The notes beneath the pieces were generated by a model that saw only the letters and a program-made list of their open reading frames with translations, did no database searches and had not been told where the DNA came from. A stretch of 64,000 nucleotides of DNA from Paraburkholderia ginsengisoli NBRC 100965 (GTDB lineage: Bacteria > Pseudomonadota > Gammaproteobacteria > Burkholderiales > Burkholderiaceae). The stretch spans positions 372,001 to 436,000 of the forward strand of contig NZ_BBJF01000003.1 of assembly GCF_000739735.1 (NCBI RefSeq), written 5' to 3'. Below are positions 55,200 to 64,000 of this stretch, piece by piece; the stretch's first letter is position 1; the number at the start of each line of letters is the position of its first letter. A program made the translations under genes and the position numbers.

Positions 55200-55919
55200 T
55201 TAAACCGCCAGAATCAGGAAGATGGCCGGCCGCTTGTGCAGTTCCAGGGCCGGCTTCTTCTTCCAGTCAGCCACCGTGCGGCTGGCGATCGTTTCCGTCT
55301 CCAAGGTCAGGTCGACCGCGACGCAGACGAGCGTGGAGGACGTGCACGTCGCCAGCAATGTGTCGAGCAACTGGCGGTTCCGGTAAGGCGTCTCGATGAA
55401 AATCTGCGTCTGCTTGCCCTTGCGCGACTGTTGCTCCAGATCTTGCAGGCGCCTGGCGCGCTCTGTAGCGTCGACCGGCAGATAGCCATGAAACGCGAAG
55501 CTCTGGCCGTTGAGCCCCGACGCCATCAACGCGAGCAGAATCGAACTCGGTCCGACGAACGGCACGACTTTCACGCCGCGCTCGTGCGCCCGGCGCACCA
55601 GCAGCGCGCCCGGGTCCGCGACCGCCGGGCAGCCGGCTTCGGAGACGAGGCCGGCGTCCGTGCCGGCGAGCAGCGGCGCGAGCAGTTTGTCGATTTCGCC
55701 GGCTGGCGTGTTGACGTTCAGTTCGCGAATCTCGATTTCCTGGATCGGCCGCTCGGTGCCGACTTTCTTCAGGAACGCACGCGTGGTTTTCGCGTTTTCG
55801 CCGATGTAATAGTGGAGCGCCGCGGCGCGGGCACGCACGGGCGCGGGCAGCACGGCGTCGAGCGCGTCCGCGTCGCCTTCGCCGAGCGTGTTCGGAATCA
55901 GATAAAGCGTGCCGCTCAT
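55200..55919 (-). CDS. RsmI-like SAM-dependent methyltransferase
   Basis: A 239-residue tetrapyrrole-methylase-fold enzyme, like RsmI (16S rRNA C1402 2'-O-methyltransferase). Features are LYLIPNTLGEGDADAL at the start, VSEAGCPAVADPGALLVRRA (SAM-binding region), and VGPSSILLALMASGLNGQSF. It is shorter than RsmI (about 285) because the C-terminal part is reduced, so a related specificity is possible. It overlaps maf by 4 bp. Confidence 0.87.
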   Translation of the reverse strand: MSGTLYLIPNTLGEGDADALDAVLPAPVRARAAALHYYIGENAKTTRAFLKKVGTERPIQEIEIRELNVNTPAGEIDKLLAPLLAGTDAGLVSEAGCPAVADPGALLVRRAHERGVKVVPFVGPSSILLALMASGLNGQSFAFHGYLPVDATERARRLQDLEQQSRKGKQTQIFIETPYRNRQLLDTLLATCTSSTLVCVAVDLTLETETIASRTVADWKKKPALELHKRPAIFLILAV

Positions 55920-56539
55920 TGCGCCCCCAGAAGTGGATAACCAGCTGCCAGCAACATGCGCGACAGTGCGATCAGTGGCAGGCCGACGAGCGCAGTGGGA
56001 TCGTCGGAATGGATGGCTTCGAGCAAGGCGATGCCGAGTCCTTCGGATTTGGCGCTGCCGGCAACGTCATAAGGCGTTTCGGCACGCAGGTACGCATCGA
56101 GCGCGGCATCCGGCAGGTCGCGGAATTGCACGCGGGTAATCACGTCGACGGTTTGCGCCGTGCCCGAGGCGCTGTCGAACAGGCAGAGCGCACTATGAAA
56201 CAGCACTTCGCGACCGCGCATCGCTTGCAACTGGGCAAGCGCCTTGTCGTGCGAGCCCGGTTTGCCGATCTGCAGGCCGTCATAGGTGGCGACCTGGTCG
56301 GAGCCGATCACGAGCGCGGCGTCGGGGTCGGCGGTGCCGAGGCCGCAGGCTACCGCGCGCGCCTTGGCTTCGGCGAGCCGCAATGCGGTGACTTCAGGGG
56401 TTTCGCCAGCGAGCGGCGTTTCATCGATCGCCGGCACGACGACGTCGAACGGCACGCGCAGGCGTTCGAGCAGCTCGCGACGATACGGCGAACTCGACGC
56501 AAGAATCAGGCGTGGCGGGCGATTGGGGGAATCTGGCAT
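55916..56539 (-). CDS. maf: Maf nucleoside triphosphate pyrophosphatase
   Basis: A 207-residue Maf protein that hydrolyses non-canonical or excess nucleoside triphosphates. The signature LILASSSPYRRELLERL is at the start, with the catalytic Asp in VIGSDQVATYDG and SAKSEGLGIALLEAI. The ATG at 56539 has the conserved start. It is coupled to the downstream methylase gene by ATGA. Confidence 0.93.
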   Translation of the reverse strand: MPDSPNRPPRLILASSSPYRRELLERLRVPFDVVVPAIDETPLAGETPEVTALRLAEAKARAVACGLGTADPDAALVIGSDQVATYDGLQIGKPGSHDKALAQLQAMRGREVLFHSALCLFDSASGTAQTVDVITRVQFRDLPDAALDAYLRAETPYDVAGSAKSEGLGIALLEAIHSDDPTALVGLPLIALSRMLLAAGYPLLGAQ

Positions 56540-56796
56540 GGGCAACCAACGGCTAGGGAGGCGGGGCGTACGGGGCTGCGCGGAGTTCGCGCGCGTACGG
56601 GCTTAAGTGTTTGACTCGAAAAGACAAAACGGATATGATTTCGGGCTTTTCATCGGTATGCTTGCGCTAGGCGGGTCCCGGTGTGTTCAACAAAGCTCCA
56701 TGCGAGCAGCGAGTTGAGCACGGCGCCGTGGGCTTCGCAGGCTGTCTCGCAAACCGGTTTACCCTCGGCGAAATCCTTGCCGACGCAGGAGCGCAC

Positions 56797-57441
56797 ATGA
56801 CTCAACATCCTGGCAACCCTGCTGGTCTGCCCGACCCGCATGAACTCGATCTGTTCGAATTTGCGCGAAGTGGGCGCCAGGCCGCGGGTGTCGTGCGCGT
56901 CTCGCAACTGCCGCGCATGTTAAACGAAGTCCCGGCAGAAGCGCCAGACCGCGATACCGCGTTCACCTGGCAAGCCGAAGGGGCGACGCAGCCGGAATTG
57001 CAGGACGACGGCACCGAGGGTCCCCAGCCTTATTTAAGGATGGCGATTCACGGCGCCGCGTGGCTCGAATGCCAGCGGTGCATGACGCCGTATTCGCAGG
57101 CGTTCAACGTCGATGCAACTTACCGGATCGTCAACACTGAGGCGGAAGCCGAAGAGTTTCCGCTCGACGAGGATGAAGTCGAAGTGATCGTGGGCTCGCG
57201 CCAGTTCGATCTCGTCGACTTGATCGAAGAAGAGTTGCTGCTTTCCTTGCCGCTCGTGCCAAAACACGAGGTCTGTCCCGAGGTGCACGAGAGTCTGGTC
57301 TCTGGTGTGGCCGGTGCCGAAGGCGAGGGCGACGAAGCCGCGCTGGACGAAGCCGATGAGGGCGATGAGCCCGAGCGGCCCAATCCGTTCGCGGCGCTCG
57401 AAAGTCTCAAGCGCGGTGAGCCGGGCGACAAGAAGCACTGA
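56797..57441 (+). CDS. yceD: DUF177 protein YceD (23S rRNA accumulation)
   Basis: A 214-residue YceD-family protein. The Cys pair in LECQRCMTPYSQ and the acidic EEFPLDEDEVEVIVG stretch are typical, then a further Cys in HEVCPEVHE. The C-terminus is acidic with Gly/Glu repeats. YceD is always beside rpmF and is needed for normal 23S rRNA levels in several bacteria. The ATG at 56797 gives a conserved start; earlier in-frame codons are less likely. Confidence 0.9.
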   Translation: MTQHPGNPAGLPDPHELDLFEFARSGRQAAGVVRVSQLPRMLNEVPAEAPDRDTAFTWQAEGATQPELQDDGTEGPQPYLRMAIHGAAWLECQRCMTPYSQAFNVDATYRIVNTEAEAEEFPLDEDEVEVIVGSRQFDLVDLIEEELLLSLPLVPKHEVCPEVHESLVSGVAGAEGEGDEAALDEADEGDEPERPNPFAALESLKRGEPGDKKH

Positions 57442-57469
57442 ACAGTTGCATGGGAGCGTGATGCGGGCG

Positions 57470-57489
57470 CATTGGCCATTCGGCCAATG
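57470..57489. repeat. Inverted repeat between yceD and rpmF
   Basis: CATTGGCC and GGCCAATG are perfect 8-bp arms around ATTC. It is just after the yceD stop and 54 bp before rpmF. It could be an mRNA processing site or operator; a -10-like TAGAAT lies downstream at 57513-57518. Confidence 0.45.
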
Positions 57490-57542
57490 GCGGACTCCGG
57501 ATCGTGCTGTGTTAGAATTCGGAAAATTTTTAGGAGTTAGTC

Positions 57543-57722
57543 ATGGCAGTTCAACAAAACAAGAAGTCGCCGTCGAAGCGCGGTATGCACCGTTCGCACG
57601 ATTTCCTGACGGCAGCGCCGCTGGCCGTGGAACCGGGCACGGGCGAAGTGCATCTGCGTCACCACGTTAGCCCGAACGGCTACTATCGCGGCAAGAAAGT
57701 CGTCAAGACGAAGAACGACTAA
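57543..57722 (+). CDS. rpmF: 50S ribosomal protein L32
   Basis: A 59-residue L32: [20 protein letters not shown] at the start, then [18 protein letters not shown]. The form without Cys zinc ligands is common in this group. AGGAG precedes the ATG. It lies between yceD and plsX in the classic cluster. Confidence 0.97.
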   Translation: MAVQQNKKSPSKRGMHRSHDFLTAAPLAVEPGTGEVHLRHHVSPNGYYRGKKVVKTKND

Positions 57723-57793
57723 TCGTTTCACTGCGTTGCGCCCTATGGCGTTTCGCGTGGCGATCGGCTCGCTTGACATTTTCCTGGTTCGGC

Positions 57794-57823
57794 AAAAAGG
57801 CGGCATTCAACTGCCGCTTTTTT
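57794..57823 (+). terminator. Terminator-like hairpin between rpmF and plsX
   Basis: AAAAAGGCGGCA (57794-57805) and TGCCGCTTTTTT (57812-57823) form a stem with one wobble and a six-base loop, with T at the 3' end. It may partly separate rpmF from plsX transcription. Confidence 0.7.
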
Positions 57824-57846
57824 GTGCCTGAAATTCGTCGCACTCC

Positions 57847-58953
57847 ATGACAGTAAAGCTCACGATAGATTGCATGGGAGGCGACCACGGCCCGTCCGTG
57901 ACCGTTCCCGCTGCCGTCAACTTCGTTCGTTCGCATCCCGACGCGCAGTTGCTGCTCGTCGGCATTGAAAGTGCGATTCGTGCGCAGCTGAAGAAGTTGA
58001 AGGCTCAGGACCTGCCGGCGCTGACCGTCGTGCCTGCTTCCGAGATCGTCGCAATGGACGATCCGGTCGAGGTCGCGCTGCGCAAGAAAAAAGATTCGTC
58101 CATGCGCGTGGCGTTGAACCGCGTCAAGGAAGGCGAGGCGCAAGCCTGCATTTCCGCCGGCAACACCGGCGCGCTGATGGCGGTCTCACGTTACGTGCTG
58201 AAGACGCTGTCGGGAATCGAACGCCCGGCCATCGCGTCCGCATTGCCCAATCCCAATGGCTACACGATGATGCTCGACCTGGGCGCCAACGTCGACTGCG
58301 AACCGCAGCATCTGCTGCAGTTCGCCGAGATGGGGCACGCGCTCGTGTCGGCGCTCGAAGGCAAGGAGCGGCCCACCATCGGGCTGCTCAACATCGGCGA
58401 AGAAGTCATCAAGGGCAACGACACCATCAAACGTGCCGGAGAACTGCTGCGCGCGAGTACACTTAACTTTCACGGCAACGTCGAAGGCAACGACATTTTC
58501 AAGGGCACAGTCAACGTGATCGTCTGCGACGGTTTTGTCGGCAATGTCGCGTTGAAGACGTCGGAAGGTCTCGCGCAGATGCTGTCCAACATCATCAAGG
58601 AAGAGTTTGGCCGCTCATGGCTCACCAAGGTGATGGCGGTGCTCGCGTTGCCAGTATTGATGCGTTTCAAGAAACGCGTCGATCACCGGCAATACAATGG
58701 CGCCGCGCTGCTCGGTCTGCGCGGACTGGTGATCAAAAGCCACGGTTCCGCCGATGCCTACGGGTTTGAGTGGGCTATCAAACGCGGGTATGATGCCGTC
58801 AAAAACGGCGTGCTGGAGCGCCTTGCGCGTGCAATGGAAGAGAACGCGGGTTCTCTCGAACAGGCGGCGCGCGACGCAAGCGGCGCGGGTCACGCAAGCC
58901 CGATCGCCGGCCAGCCTGCCGAGCCCTACGCTGCGCAATCCTCGAAGGCATAA
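57847..58953 (+). CDS. plsX: Phosphate acyltransferase PlsX
   Basis: Makes acyl-phosphate from acyl-ACP for phospholipid synthesis. The 368-residue product starts [19 protein letters not shown] and has [38 protein letters not shown] and [14 protein letters not shown]. It is the first enzyme of the fatty-acid block and its stop overlaps the fabH start by one base. Confidence 0.96.
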   Translation: MTVKLTIDCMGGDHGPSVTVPAAVNFVRSHPDAQLLLVGIESAIRAQLKKLKAQDLPALTVVPASEIVAMDDPVEVALRKKKDSSMRVALNRVKEGEAQACISAGNTGALMAVSRYVLKTLSGIERPAIASALPNPNGYTMMLDLGANVDCEPQHLLQFAEMGHALVSALEGKERPTIGLLNIGEEVIKGNDTIKRAGELLRASTLNFHGNVEGNDIFKGTVNVIVCDGFVGNVALKTSEGLAQMLSNIIKEEFGRSWLTKVMAVLALPVLMRFKKRVDHRQYNGAALLGLRGLVIKSHGSADAYGFEWAIKRGYDAVKNGVLERLARAMEENAGSLEQAARDASGAGHASPIAGQPAEPYAAQSSKA

Positions 58954-59942
58954 TGGCTCAATCCACAATTTATTCCCGCGTGCTGGGCACCGGCAGCTAT
59001 CTGCCGCCTAACCGCGTCACCAATCAGGATCTGGCGGAGCGTCTCGCGAAGCAAGGCGTCGAGACGAGCGACGAATGGATCGTCGCCCGCACGGGCATCC
59101 ATGCGCGCCACTTCGCCGACCCCGACGTCACGACCAGCGATCTCGCATTGATCGCGTCGCAGCGCGCGATCGAAGCGGCGGACATCGATCCGCAATCCAT
59201 CGATCTGATCATCGTCGCAACGTCCACGCCGGACTTCGTGTTTCCGAGCACGGCGTGCCTGTTGCAGAACAAGCTCGGTATCAAGAATCACGGCGCGGCG
59301 TTCGACGTGCAGGCCGTTTGTTCGGGCTTCGCGTACGCGGTGGCCACGGCGGACAGTTTCATTCGCAGCGGCCAGCATCGCACGGCGCTCGTGATCGGCG
59401 CGGAAACCTTCTCGCGCATTCTCGACTTCAACGACCGCACCACCTGCGTGCTGTTCGGCGACGGCGCCGGCGCGGTGATCCTGCAGGCGTCCGAAGAACC
59501 GGGCGTGCTCGCGAGCGCATTGCACGCGGACGGCAGCCACTCGAACATTCTCTGCACGCCGGGCAACGTGAACGGCGGCGTGGTTGCCGGCAGCGCGTTC
59601 TTGCACATGGACGGGCAGGCGGTGTTCAAGCTCGCCGTCAACGTGCTCGAAAAGGTCGCAGTCGAGGCGCTCGAGAAAGCCAATCTCACGGCCGGGCAGA
59701 TCGACTGGCTGATTCCGCATCAGGCCAATATCCGCATCATGCAAAGCACCTGCCGCAAGCTCGGCTTGCCGCAGGAACGCATGGTCGTCACGGTGGGCGA
59801 GCACGGCAATACGTCGGCTGCGTCCATTCCGCTCGCATTCGACGTCGCGGTGCGCGACGGCCGCATCAAGCGCGGCCAGAACGTGCTGATCGAAGGTGTC
59901 GGCGGCGGCTTCACTTGGGGCGCGTCGGTTATCCGCTACTGA
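58953..59942 (+). CDS. fabH: Beta-ketoacyl-ACP synthase III
   Basis: Starts fatty-acid elongation by condensing acetyl-CoA with malonyl-ACP. The 329-residue product has the catalytic Cys in [14 protein letters not shown], His in [12 protein letters not shown], and Asn in [14 protein letters not shown]. Its ATG shares the last A of plsX TAA. Confidence 0.97.
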   Translation: MAQSTIYSRVLGTGSYLPPNRVTNQDLAERLAKQGVETSDEWIVARTGIHARHFADPDVTTSDLALIASQRAIEAADIDPQSIDLIIVATSTPDFVFPSTACLLQNKLGIKNHGAAFDVQAVCSGFAYAVATADSFIRSGQHRTALVIGAETFSRILDFNDRTTCVLFGDGAGAVILQASEEPGVLASALHADGSHSNILCTPGNVNGGVVAGSAFLHMDGQAVFKLAVNVLEKVAVEALEKANLTAGQIDWLIPHQANIRIMQSTCRKLGLPQERMVVTVGEHGNTSAASIPLAFDVAVRDGRIKRGQNVLIEGVGGGFTWGASVIRY

Positions 59943-60043
59943 TAGCGGCGACGTAGTAGGAGGCGCTGCTTGCGGCGCCGCGCCGGCGGTGAGCTCGACG
60001 CCGCGCGCCACCCACATCTGACTAAATCGATTTTGGGGACGAT

Positions 60044-60982
60044 ATGAAATTTGCGTTCGTTTTTCCTGGGCAGGGTTCGCAGACGGTTGGCATGCTTAAC
60101 GCGTTCGCCGATCACGCGATCGTGCGCGAAACGGTTCAGGAAGCGTCCGACGCGCTCAATCAGGACCTCGGCAAACTGATTGCCGAAGGCCCTGCCGAAG
60201 ATCTCAACCTCACCACCAACACCCAGCCGGTCATGCTGACCGCGGCCTACGCGATCTATCGCGCGTGGCAACAGGCGGGCGGCCCGGCGCCGGCGATCGT
60301 CGCGGGCCACAGCCTCGGCGAATACACCGCACTCGTCGCGGCCGGCGCGATCGCATTTCGCGATGCTGTGCCGCTCGTGCGTTTTCGCGCGCAAGCCATG
60401 CAAACCGCGGTGCCGGTCGGCGAAGGCGGCATGGCCGCAATTCTCGGTCTCGACGACGACACGGTGCGTGCGGTCTGTGCGGAAGCGTCGGCGGCGGGCG
60501 GTGTGGTCGAAGCAGTGAATTTCAACGCGCCGGCGCAAGTCGTGATCGCCGGGCATAAGACCGCGGTCGAAAAGGCCTGCGAAGTCGCGAAGGCGAAGGG
60601 CGCGAAGCGCGCGCTGCCGCTGCCGGTGTCGGCACCGTTCCATTCGTCGCTGCTCAGGCCGGCGTCGGATCAATTGCGCGAGTATCTGGCGAGTGTCAAC
60701 GTACAAGTGCCGGCGATTCCCGTCATCAACAACGTCGACGTCGCCGCGGTCAACGAACCGGCCAAGATCAAGGATGCGCTGGTGCGCCAGGCGGCCGGCG
60801 CAGTGCGTTGGGTGGAGAGCGTGCAGGCCATGTCGGCGCAGGGCGTCACGCATGTGATCGAGTGCGGTCCGGGCAAGGTCCTTGCGGGTTTGACCAAGCG
60901 TATCGATGGGAATCTGGTCGGCGCGTCGGTGTTCGACCCGGCCTCGCTCGAAGAAACGCTTAAGCTGGTGACGGCAGGCTGA
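60044..60982 (+). CDS. fabD: Malonyl-CoA:ACP transacylase
   Basis: Loads malonyl onto ACP. The 312-residue product has FVFPGQGSQTVGML, the nucleophile Ser in VAGHSLGEYTALVAAG, and the His in LPVSAPFHSSLL. It follows fabH in the standard order. Confidence 0.97.
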   Translation: MKFAFVFPGQGSQTVGMLNAFADHAIVRETVQEASDALNQDLGKLIAEGPAEDLNLTTNTQPVMLTAAYAIYRAWQQAGGPAPAIVAGHSLGEYTALVAAGAIAFRDAVPLVRFRAQAMQTAVPVGEGGMAAILGLDDDTVRAVCAEASAAGGVVEAVNFNAPAQVVIAGHKTAVEKACEVAKAKGAKRALPLPVSAPFHSSLLRPASDQLREYLASVNVQVPAIPVINNVDVAAVNEPAKIKDALVRQAAGAVRWVESVQAMSAQGVTHVIECGPGKVLAGLTKRIDGNLVGASVFDPASLEETLKLVTAG

Positions 60983-61108
60983 AGGGCTCCTTGCACTCGC
61001 CTCGGACATGAGCGCCGCAAGGTCGGCGCTTGAGCGCCGTCGCATTACGCATCGGCATCAGGAATCATCAGAATCAATCAGCCCTGCGAAGGGCATCCGG
61101 ACTGACAG

Positions 61109-61855
61109 ATGGAAAAGACTCTCGACAAGCAGATCGCAATCGTGACCGGCGCCTCGCGCGGCATCGGCCGTGCAATTGCGATGGAACTGGCGCGCCAGGG
61201 TGCTACGGTGATCGGTACGGCGACCAGCGAAGGCGGCGCCGCGGCCATCAGCGAAGCGTTCAACGCGGCCGGCGTGAACGGCCGTGGTGCAGTGCTCGAC
61301 GTGAACGACGCGGCTGCGGCGGAAGCGCTGATCGACGGCACGGTGAAGGAATTCGGCGCGCTGCACGTGCTGGTGAACAACGCCGGCATCACGCAGGATC
61401 AGCTCGCGATGCGCATGAAGGACGACGACTGGGACGCGGTCATCGACACCAACCTGAAGTCGGTGTTCCGTCTGTCGCGCGCGGTGCTGCGCCCGATGAT
61501 GAAGGCAAAGGGCGGCCGCATCATCAACATCACCTCCGTGGTCGGCTCGTCCGGCAACCCTGGGCAGATCAATTACGCCGCCGCCAAAGCGGGCGTCGCA
61601 GGTATGACGCGTTCGCTCGCACGCGAGATCGGCAGCCGCAACATCACCGTGAATTGCGTCGCGCCGGGTTTCATCGATACCGACATGACGAAGAGCCTGC
61701 CGGAAGAGCAGCAGACCGCACTGAAGACGCAGATTCCGCTGGGCCGTCTCGGCAGCCCGGAAGATATCGCGCACGCCGTCGCGTTCCTCGCGTCGCCGCA
61801 AGCGGGCTATATCACCGGCACGACACTGCATGTGAACGGCGGAATGTACATGTAG
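61109..61855 (+). CDS. fabG: 3-oxoacyl-ACP reductase
   Basis: NADPH-dependent reductase of the short-chain dehydrogenase family. The 248-residue product has the cofactor site TGASRGIGRAIAMEL, NNAGITQDQLAMR, the catalytic Ser in NITSVVGSSGNPGQINYAAAK (Tyr and Lys in YAAAK), and ends HVNGGMYM. Confidence 0.97.
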   Translation: MEKTLDKQIAIVTGASRGIGRAIAMELARQGATVIGTATSEGGAAAISEAFNAAGVNGRGAVLDVNDAAAAEALIDGTVKEFGALHVLVNNAGITQDQLAMRMKDDDWDAVIDTNLKSVFRLSRAVLRPMMKAKGGRIINITSVVGSSGNPGQINYAAAKAGVAGMTRSLAREIGSRNITVNCVAPGFIDTDMTKSLPEEQQTALKTQIPLGRLGSPEDIAHAVAFLASPQAGYITGTTLHVNGGMYM

Positions 61856-62009
61856 TAACCAAATTCGGTTACTATCCGCGCCTTGACGCGTTTGCAAATG
61901 CGTAAGGCGCATGCCTTGACAGGAACCCGATGCGCTGCTTTTTTGCCGGGTCAAACCTGATAAAATGCGCGCACCTGTATTTTTGAACTTCTTTTCCCTT
62001 GGAGGGGTA

Positions 62010-62249
62010 ATGGACAATATCGAACAGCGCGTCAAGAAGATCGTCGCAGAACAACTGGGCGTTGCAGAAGCTGAAATCAAGAACGAAGCTTCGTTCGTGA
62101 ACGACCTCGGCGCCGACTCGCTCGACACCGTTGAGCTCGTGATGGCCCTCGAAGACGAATTCGGCATGGAAATTCCGGATGAAGAAGCCGAGAAAATCAC
62201 CACCGTTCAGCAAGCGATCGATTACGCTCGCGCGAACGTCAAGGCCTAA
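62010..62249 (+). CDS. acpP: Acyl carrier protein
   Basis: The 79-residue acyl carrier protein with the phosphopantetheine Ser in [26 protein letters not shown] precedes the ATG. It sits between fabG and fabF, as usual; its own promoter is likely in the 154 bp upstream but is not assigned. Confidence 0.98.
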
Positions 62250-62416
62250 AGTCATTCGCGCCTGCGTTTCTGCGTTGGCGGCGTATGACGCCCTGCCGTG
62301 TCGGTTGCCGACGCCAGCAGGGCTGGCGCGTTTTGGCGTACTGCTTGCCGCGCCGTTTGCCATGCAGGAGCCAGCGATGTTGACTGCGCAAATTTTCGCG
62401 CGATTGCCGACTTAAC

Positions 62417-62470
62417 AGCCACAGGGCACACAGGGCAGAATCCTGTGGCCGCTGTGGCTTTTGCTTTTGT
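62417..62470 (+). terminator. Terminator-like structure after acpP
   Basis: Two alternative stems are possible: AGCCACAG with CTGTGGCT (62452-62459), or GCCACAGG with CCTGTGGC (62442-62449). The former is followed by TTTGCTTTT. It could trim acpP transcripts and give their high abundance. Confidence 0.55.
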
Positions 62471-62492
62471 CATCTATGAAAAAGGGGTTACC

Positions 62493-63731
62493 GTGAGCCG
62501 CCGTCGTGTTGTTGTTACAGGCCTGGGGCTGATTTCGCCTGTTGGCAATAATGTTGCCGACGGCTGGGCCAATCTGGTCGCCGGCAAGTCGGGTATTGCC
62601 AATATCACGAAGTTCGATGCATCGAACTTCTCGACTCGTTTCGCCGGCGAGGTGAAGGGCTTCAATATCGAGGACTACATCCCCGGTAAGGAAGCGCGCC
62701 ACATGGATACGTTCATCCATTACGGCGTGGCTGCAGGCATCCAGGCGATGCAGGACAGCGGCCTCGAAGTCACCGACGAGAATTCGGAGCGTATCGGTGT
62801 GGTGGTCGGTTCGGGCATCGGCGGTTTGCCGATGATCGAAGTGACGCAAACCGAACTGCTCAATCGCGGCCCACGCCGTATTTCGCCGTTCTTCGTGCCG
62901 GCGTCGATCATCAACATGATCTCCGGCCATCTGTCGATCAAGTTCGGCATCAAGGGTCCGAATCTCGCCATCGTCACTGCATGTACCACCGGTCTGCATT
63001 GCATCGGCGAGGCTTCACGTCTGATCGAATACGGCGACGCCGACGTGATGATCGCGGGCGGCGCGGAATCGACCGTATCGCCGCTGGGTATCGGCGGCTT
63101 TGCGGCGGCGCGCGCGCTGTCGCAACGCAATGACGATCCGGCCACCGCGAGCCGTCCGTGGGACAAGGACCGCGACGGTTTCGTGCTGGGCGAGGGCGCG
63201 GGCGTGATGGTGCTCGAAGAGTACGAGCATGCGAAGGCGCGCGGCGCGAAGATTTACGCCGAAGTCAGCGGCTATGGGATGAGCGGCGACGCCTATCACA
63301 TGACCGCGCCGCTGGAAGACGGCGACGGCGCACGCCGCTGCATGCTGGCCGCGATGAAGAACGCGGGCATCAATGCCGATCAGGTGAATTACCTGAACGC
63401 GCACGGCACGTCCACGCCGCTCGGCGACCTCGCTGAAACCACCGGCATCAAGCGCGCGTTCGGCGATCACGCCAAAGATATGGTCGTGAATTCGACCAAG
63501 TCGATGACGGGTCACCTGTTGGGCGGCGCGGGCGGTCTGGAGTCGGTGTTCACCGTGCTGGCCGTGCATCATCAGGTGTCGCCGCCGACCATCAACATCT
63601 TCAATCAGGATCCGGCCTGCGATCTCGATTACTGCGCGAACACTGCGCGGGAGATGAAGATCGACGTCGCGCTGAAAAACTCGTTCGGGTTCGGCGGCAC
63701 GAACGGCACGCTGGTCTTCAAGCGCGCCTGA
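62493..63731 (+). CDS. fabF: Beta-ketoacyl-ACP synthase II
   Basis: Elongates fatty acids. The 412-residue product starts at a GTG with AAAGGGG upstream: [18 protein letters not shown]. The catalytic Cys is in [14 protein letters not shown], with His in [11 protein letters not shown] and in [12 protein letters not shown]. It is the last gene of the block. Confidence 0.97.
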   Translation: MSRRRVVVTGLGLISPVGNNVADGWANLVAGKSGIANITKFDASNFSTRFAGEVKGFNIEDYIPGKEARHMDTFIHYGVAAGIQAMQDSGLEVTDENSERIGVVVGSGIGGLPMIEVTQTELLNRGPRRISPFFVPASIINMISGHLSIKFGIKGPNLAIVTACTTGLHCIGEASRLIEYGDADVMIAGGAESTVSPLGIGGFAAARALSQRNDDPATASRPWDKDRDGFVLGEGAGVMVLEEYEHAKARGAKIYAEVSGYGMSGDAYHMTAPLEDGDGARRCMLAAMKNAGINADQVNYLNAHGTSTPLGDLAETTGIKRAFGDHAKDMVVNSTKSMTGHLLGGAGGLESVFTVLAVHHQVSPPTINIFNQDPACDLDYCANTAREMKIDVALKNSFGFGGTNGTLVFKRA

Positions 63732-63745
63732 TCGCCTGATAGCGG

Positions 63746-64000
63746 GTGACGCACCAGTCGACGACGCCGGCTCTGCCGGCGCTCTCCCTCGCATCGGCAA
63801 CGCCCGAAGGAGCGACGCAGCGGATCGCGCTGCGTCGCTCCTTGTCTATGCGCGTTGCGTTGGGGGTGTTCGTACTGACGGCGACGTTGGCTGTCTACAC
63901 CTGTGCCGCGTCGCACCTGGGCGTATGGGAGGCGGTTCCGTTGACGCTTGCCGTGGGGGCACTGCTCAGCCTCTGCGCAGTCAGACACGAGCGTGCGCAA
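63746..64000 (+). CDS. Putative membrane protein after fabF (cut by the right edge)
   Basis: An open frame of 85 codons continues past the end. It starts at a GTG (or an ATG at 63848) and begins MTHQSTTPALPALSLASATP, then ALRRSLSMRVALGVFVLTAT. A hydrophobic segment and a second one (AVPLTLAVGALLSLCA) follow. In related genomes a small membrane protein gene often lies between fabF and the rpoE operon; that identity is an inference from position. The start is uncertain. Confidence 0.5.
   Translation, partial: MTHQSTTPALPALSLASATPEGATQRIALRRSLSMRVALGVFVLTATLAVYTCAASHLGVWEAVPLTLAVGALLSLCAVRHERAQ
63807..63843. repeat. Perfect 16-bp inverted repeat after fabF
   Basis: AAGGAGCGACGCAGCG (63807-63822) and CGCTGCGTCGCTCCTT (63828-63843) flank a five-base loop. 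It lies 76 bp after the fabF stop, in the first codons of the next frame or just upstream of its ATG. There is no T tract. Confidence 0.8.

Noticed and set aside
61916..61966. TTGACA and TAAAAT upstream of acpP as a sigma-70 promoter
   Set aside because: The boxes are 39 bases apart; no suitable partner for either at 16-18 bp was found.
1..64000. CRISPR arrays, insertion sequences, prophage or integrase genes
   Set aside because: I looked for spaced direct repeats, transposase motifs and integrase motifs and saw none; the two tRNA-Asn genes have no integrase or partial tRNA copy beside them.

Overview
The window is high-GC DNA from a betaproteobacterial chromosome, most likely Burkholderia sensu lato and probably Paraburkholderia. 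This rests on gene content and order: moaA-mobA-moeA next to rne/rluC, the yceD-rpmF-plsX-fabHDG-acpP-fabF block, a long-form thyA, and an rmuC/ghrB/nhaD run. The genus is an inference; no rRNA is present. I see no insertion sequence, prophage or CRISPR array.

Layout. 1-6.1 kb is housekeeping: rsgA (cut by the window edge), an M48 membrane protease, orn, mog, yjgA/darP, pmbA and folA. 6.2-16.0 kb is the accessory highlight: a seven-gene leftward operon that matches the Pseudomonas fap functional-amyloid system in order and architecture. It holds two small secreted proteins, FapB-like and FapC-like repeat proteins, a FapD-like C39 peptidase, a FapE-like protein and a FapF-like outer-membrane secretor. 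It ends in a sigma-54 activator gene, and a second, closely related activator is divergent from its head. The shared upstream region holds a good sigma-54 -24/-12 element, a perfect IHF consensus and three spaced inverted repeats. thyA follows at 16.4 kb.

17.5-29 kb carries a FecR/DUF6600 protein with a Gln/Pro repeat tail, an ArsR-type regulator, a tiny lipoprotein, a thioesterase, fumC, a phospholipase D-like lipoprotein, a BASS transporter, a MATE pump and an S4 protein. 29-37 kb has two Lys/Ala-rich secreted proteins, a UvrD-type helicase, a conserved unknown, azlCD with an AraC regulator, creA, and two identical tandem tRNA-Asn genes. 37-44 kb has fdxA, pncB, lutC, nhaD, ghrB, rmuC, a GNAT gene and a small membrane protein. 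44.6-47.8 kb is the molybdenum-cofactor group (moaA, mobA, moeA; mog lies at 2.4 kb). 48-56.5 kb holds rne, divergent rluC with a HAD phosphatase, a Rieske protein and an SppA-type peptidase, then an RsmI-like methylase and maf. 56.8-63.7 kb is the L32/fatty-acid synthesis cluster, followed by a membrane-protein gene cut by the window end.

How they connect: the proposed fap module would secrete an amyloid matrix through FapF with FapD as periplasmic protease, switched on by sigma-54 and VpsR-type activators. Three operon proteins share a motif resembling the double-glycine leader that C39 peptidases cut, which suggests FapD substrates inside the same operon.
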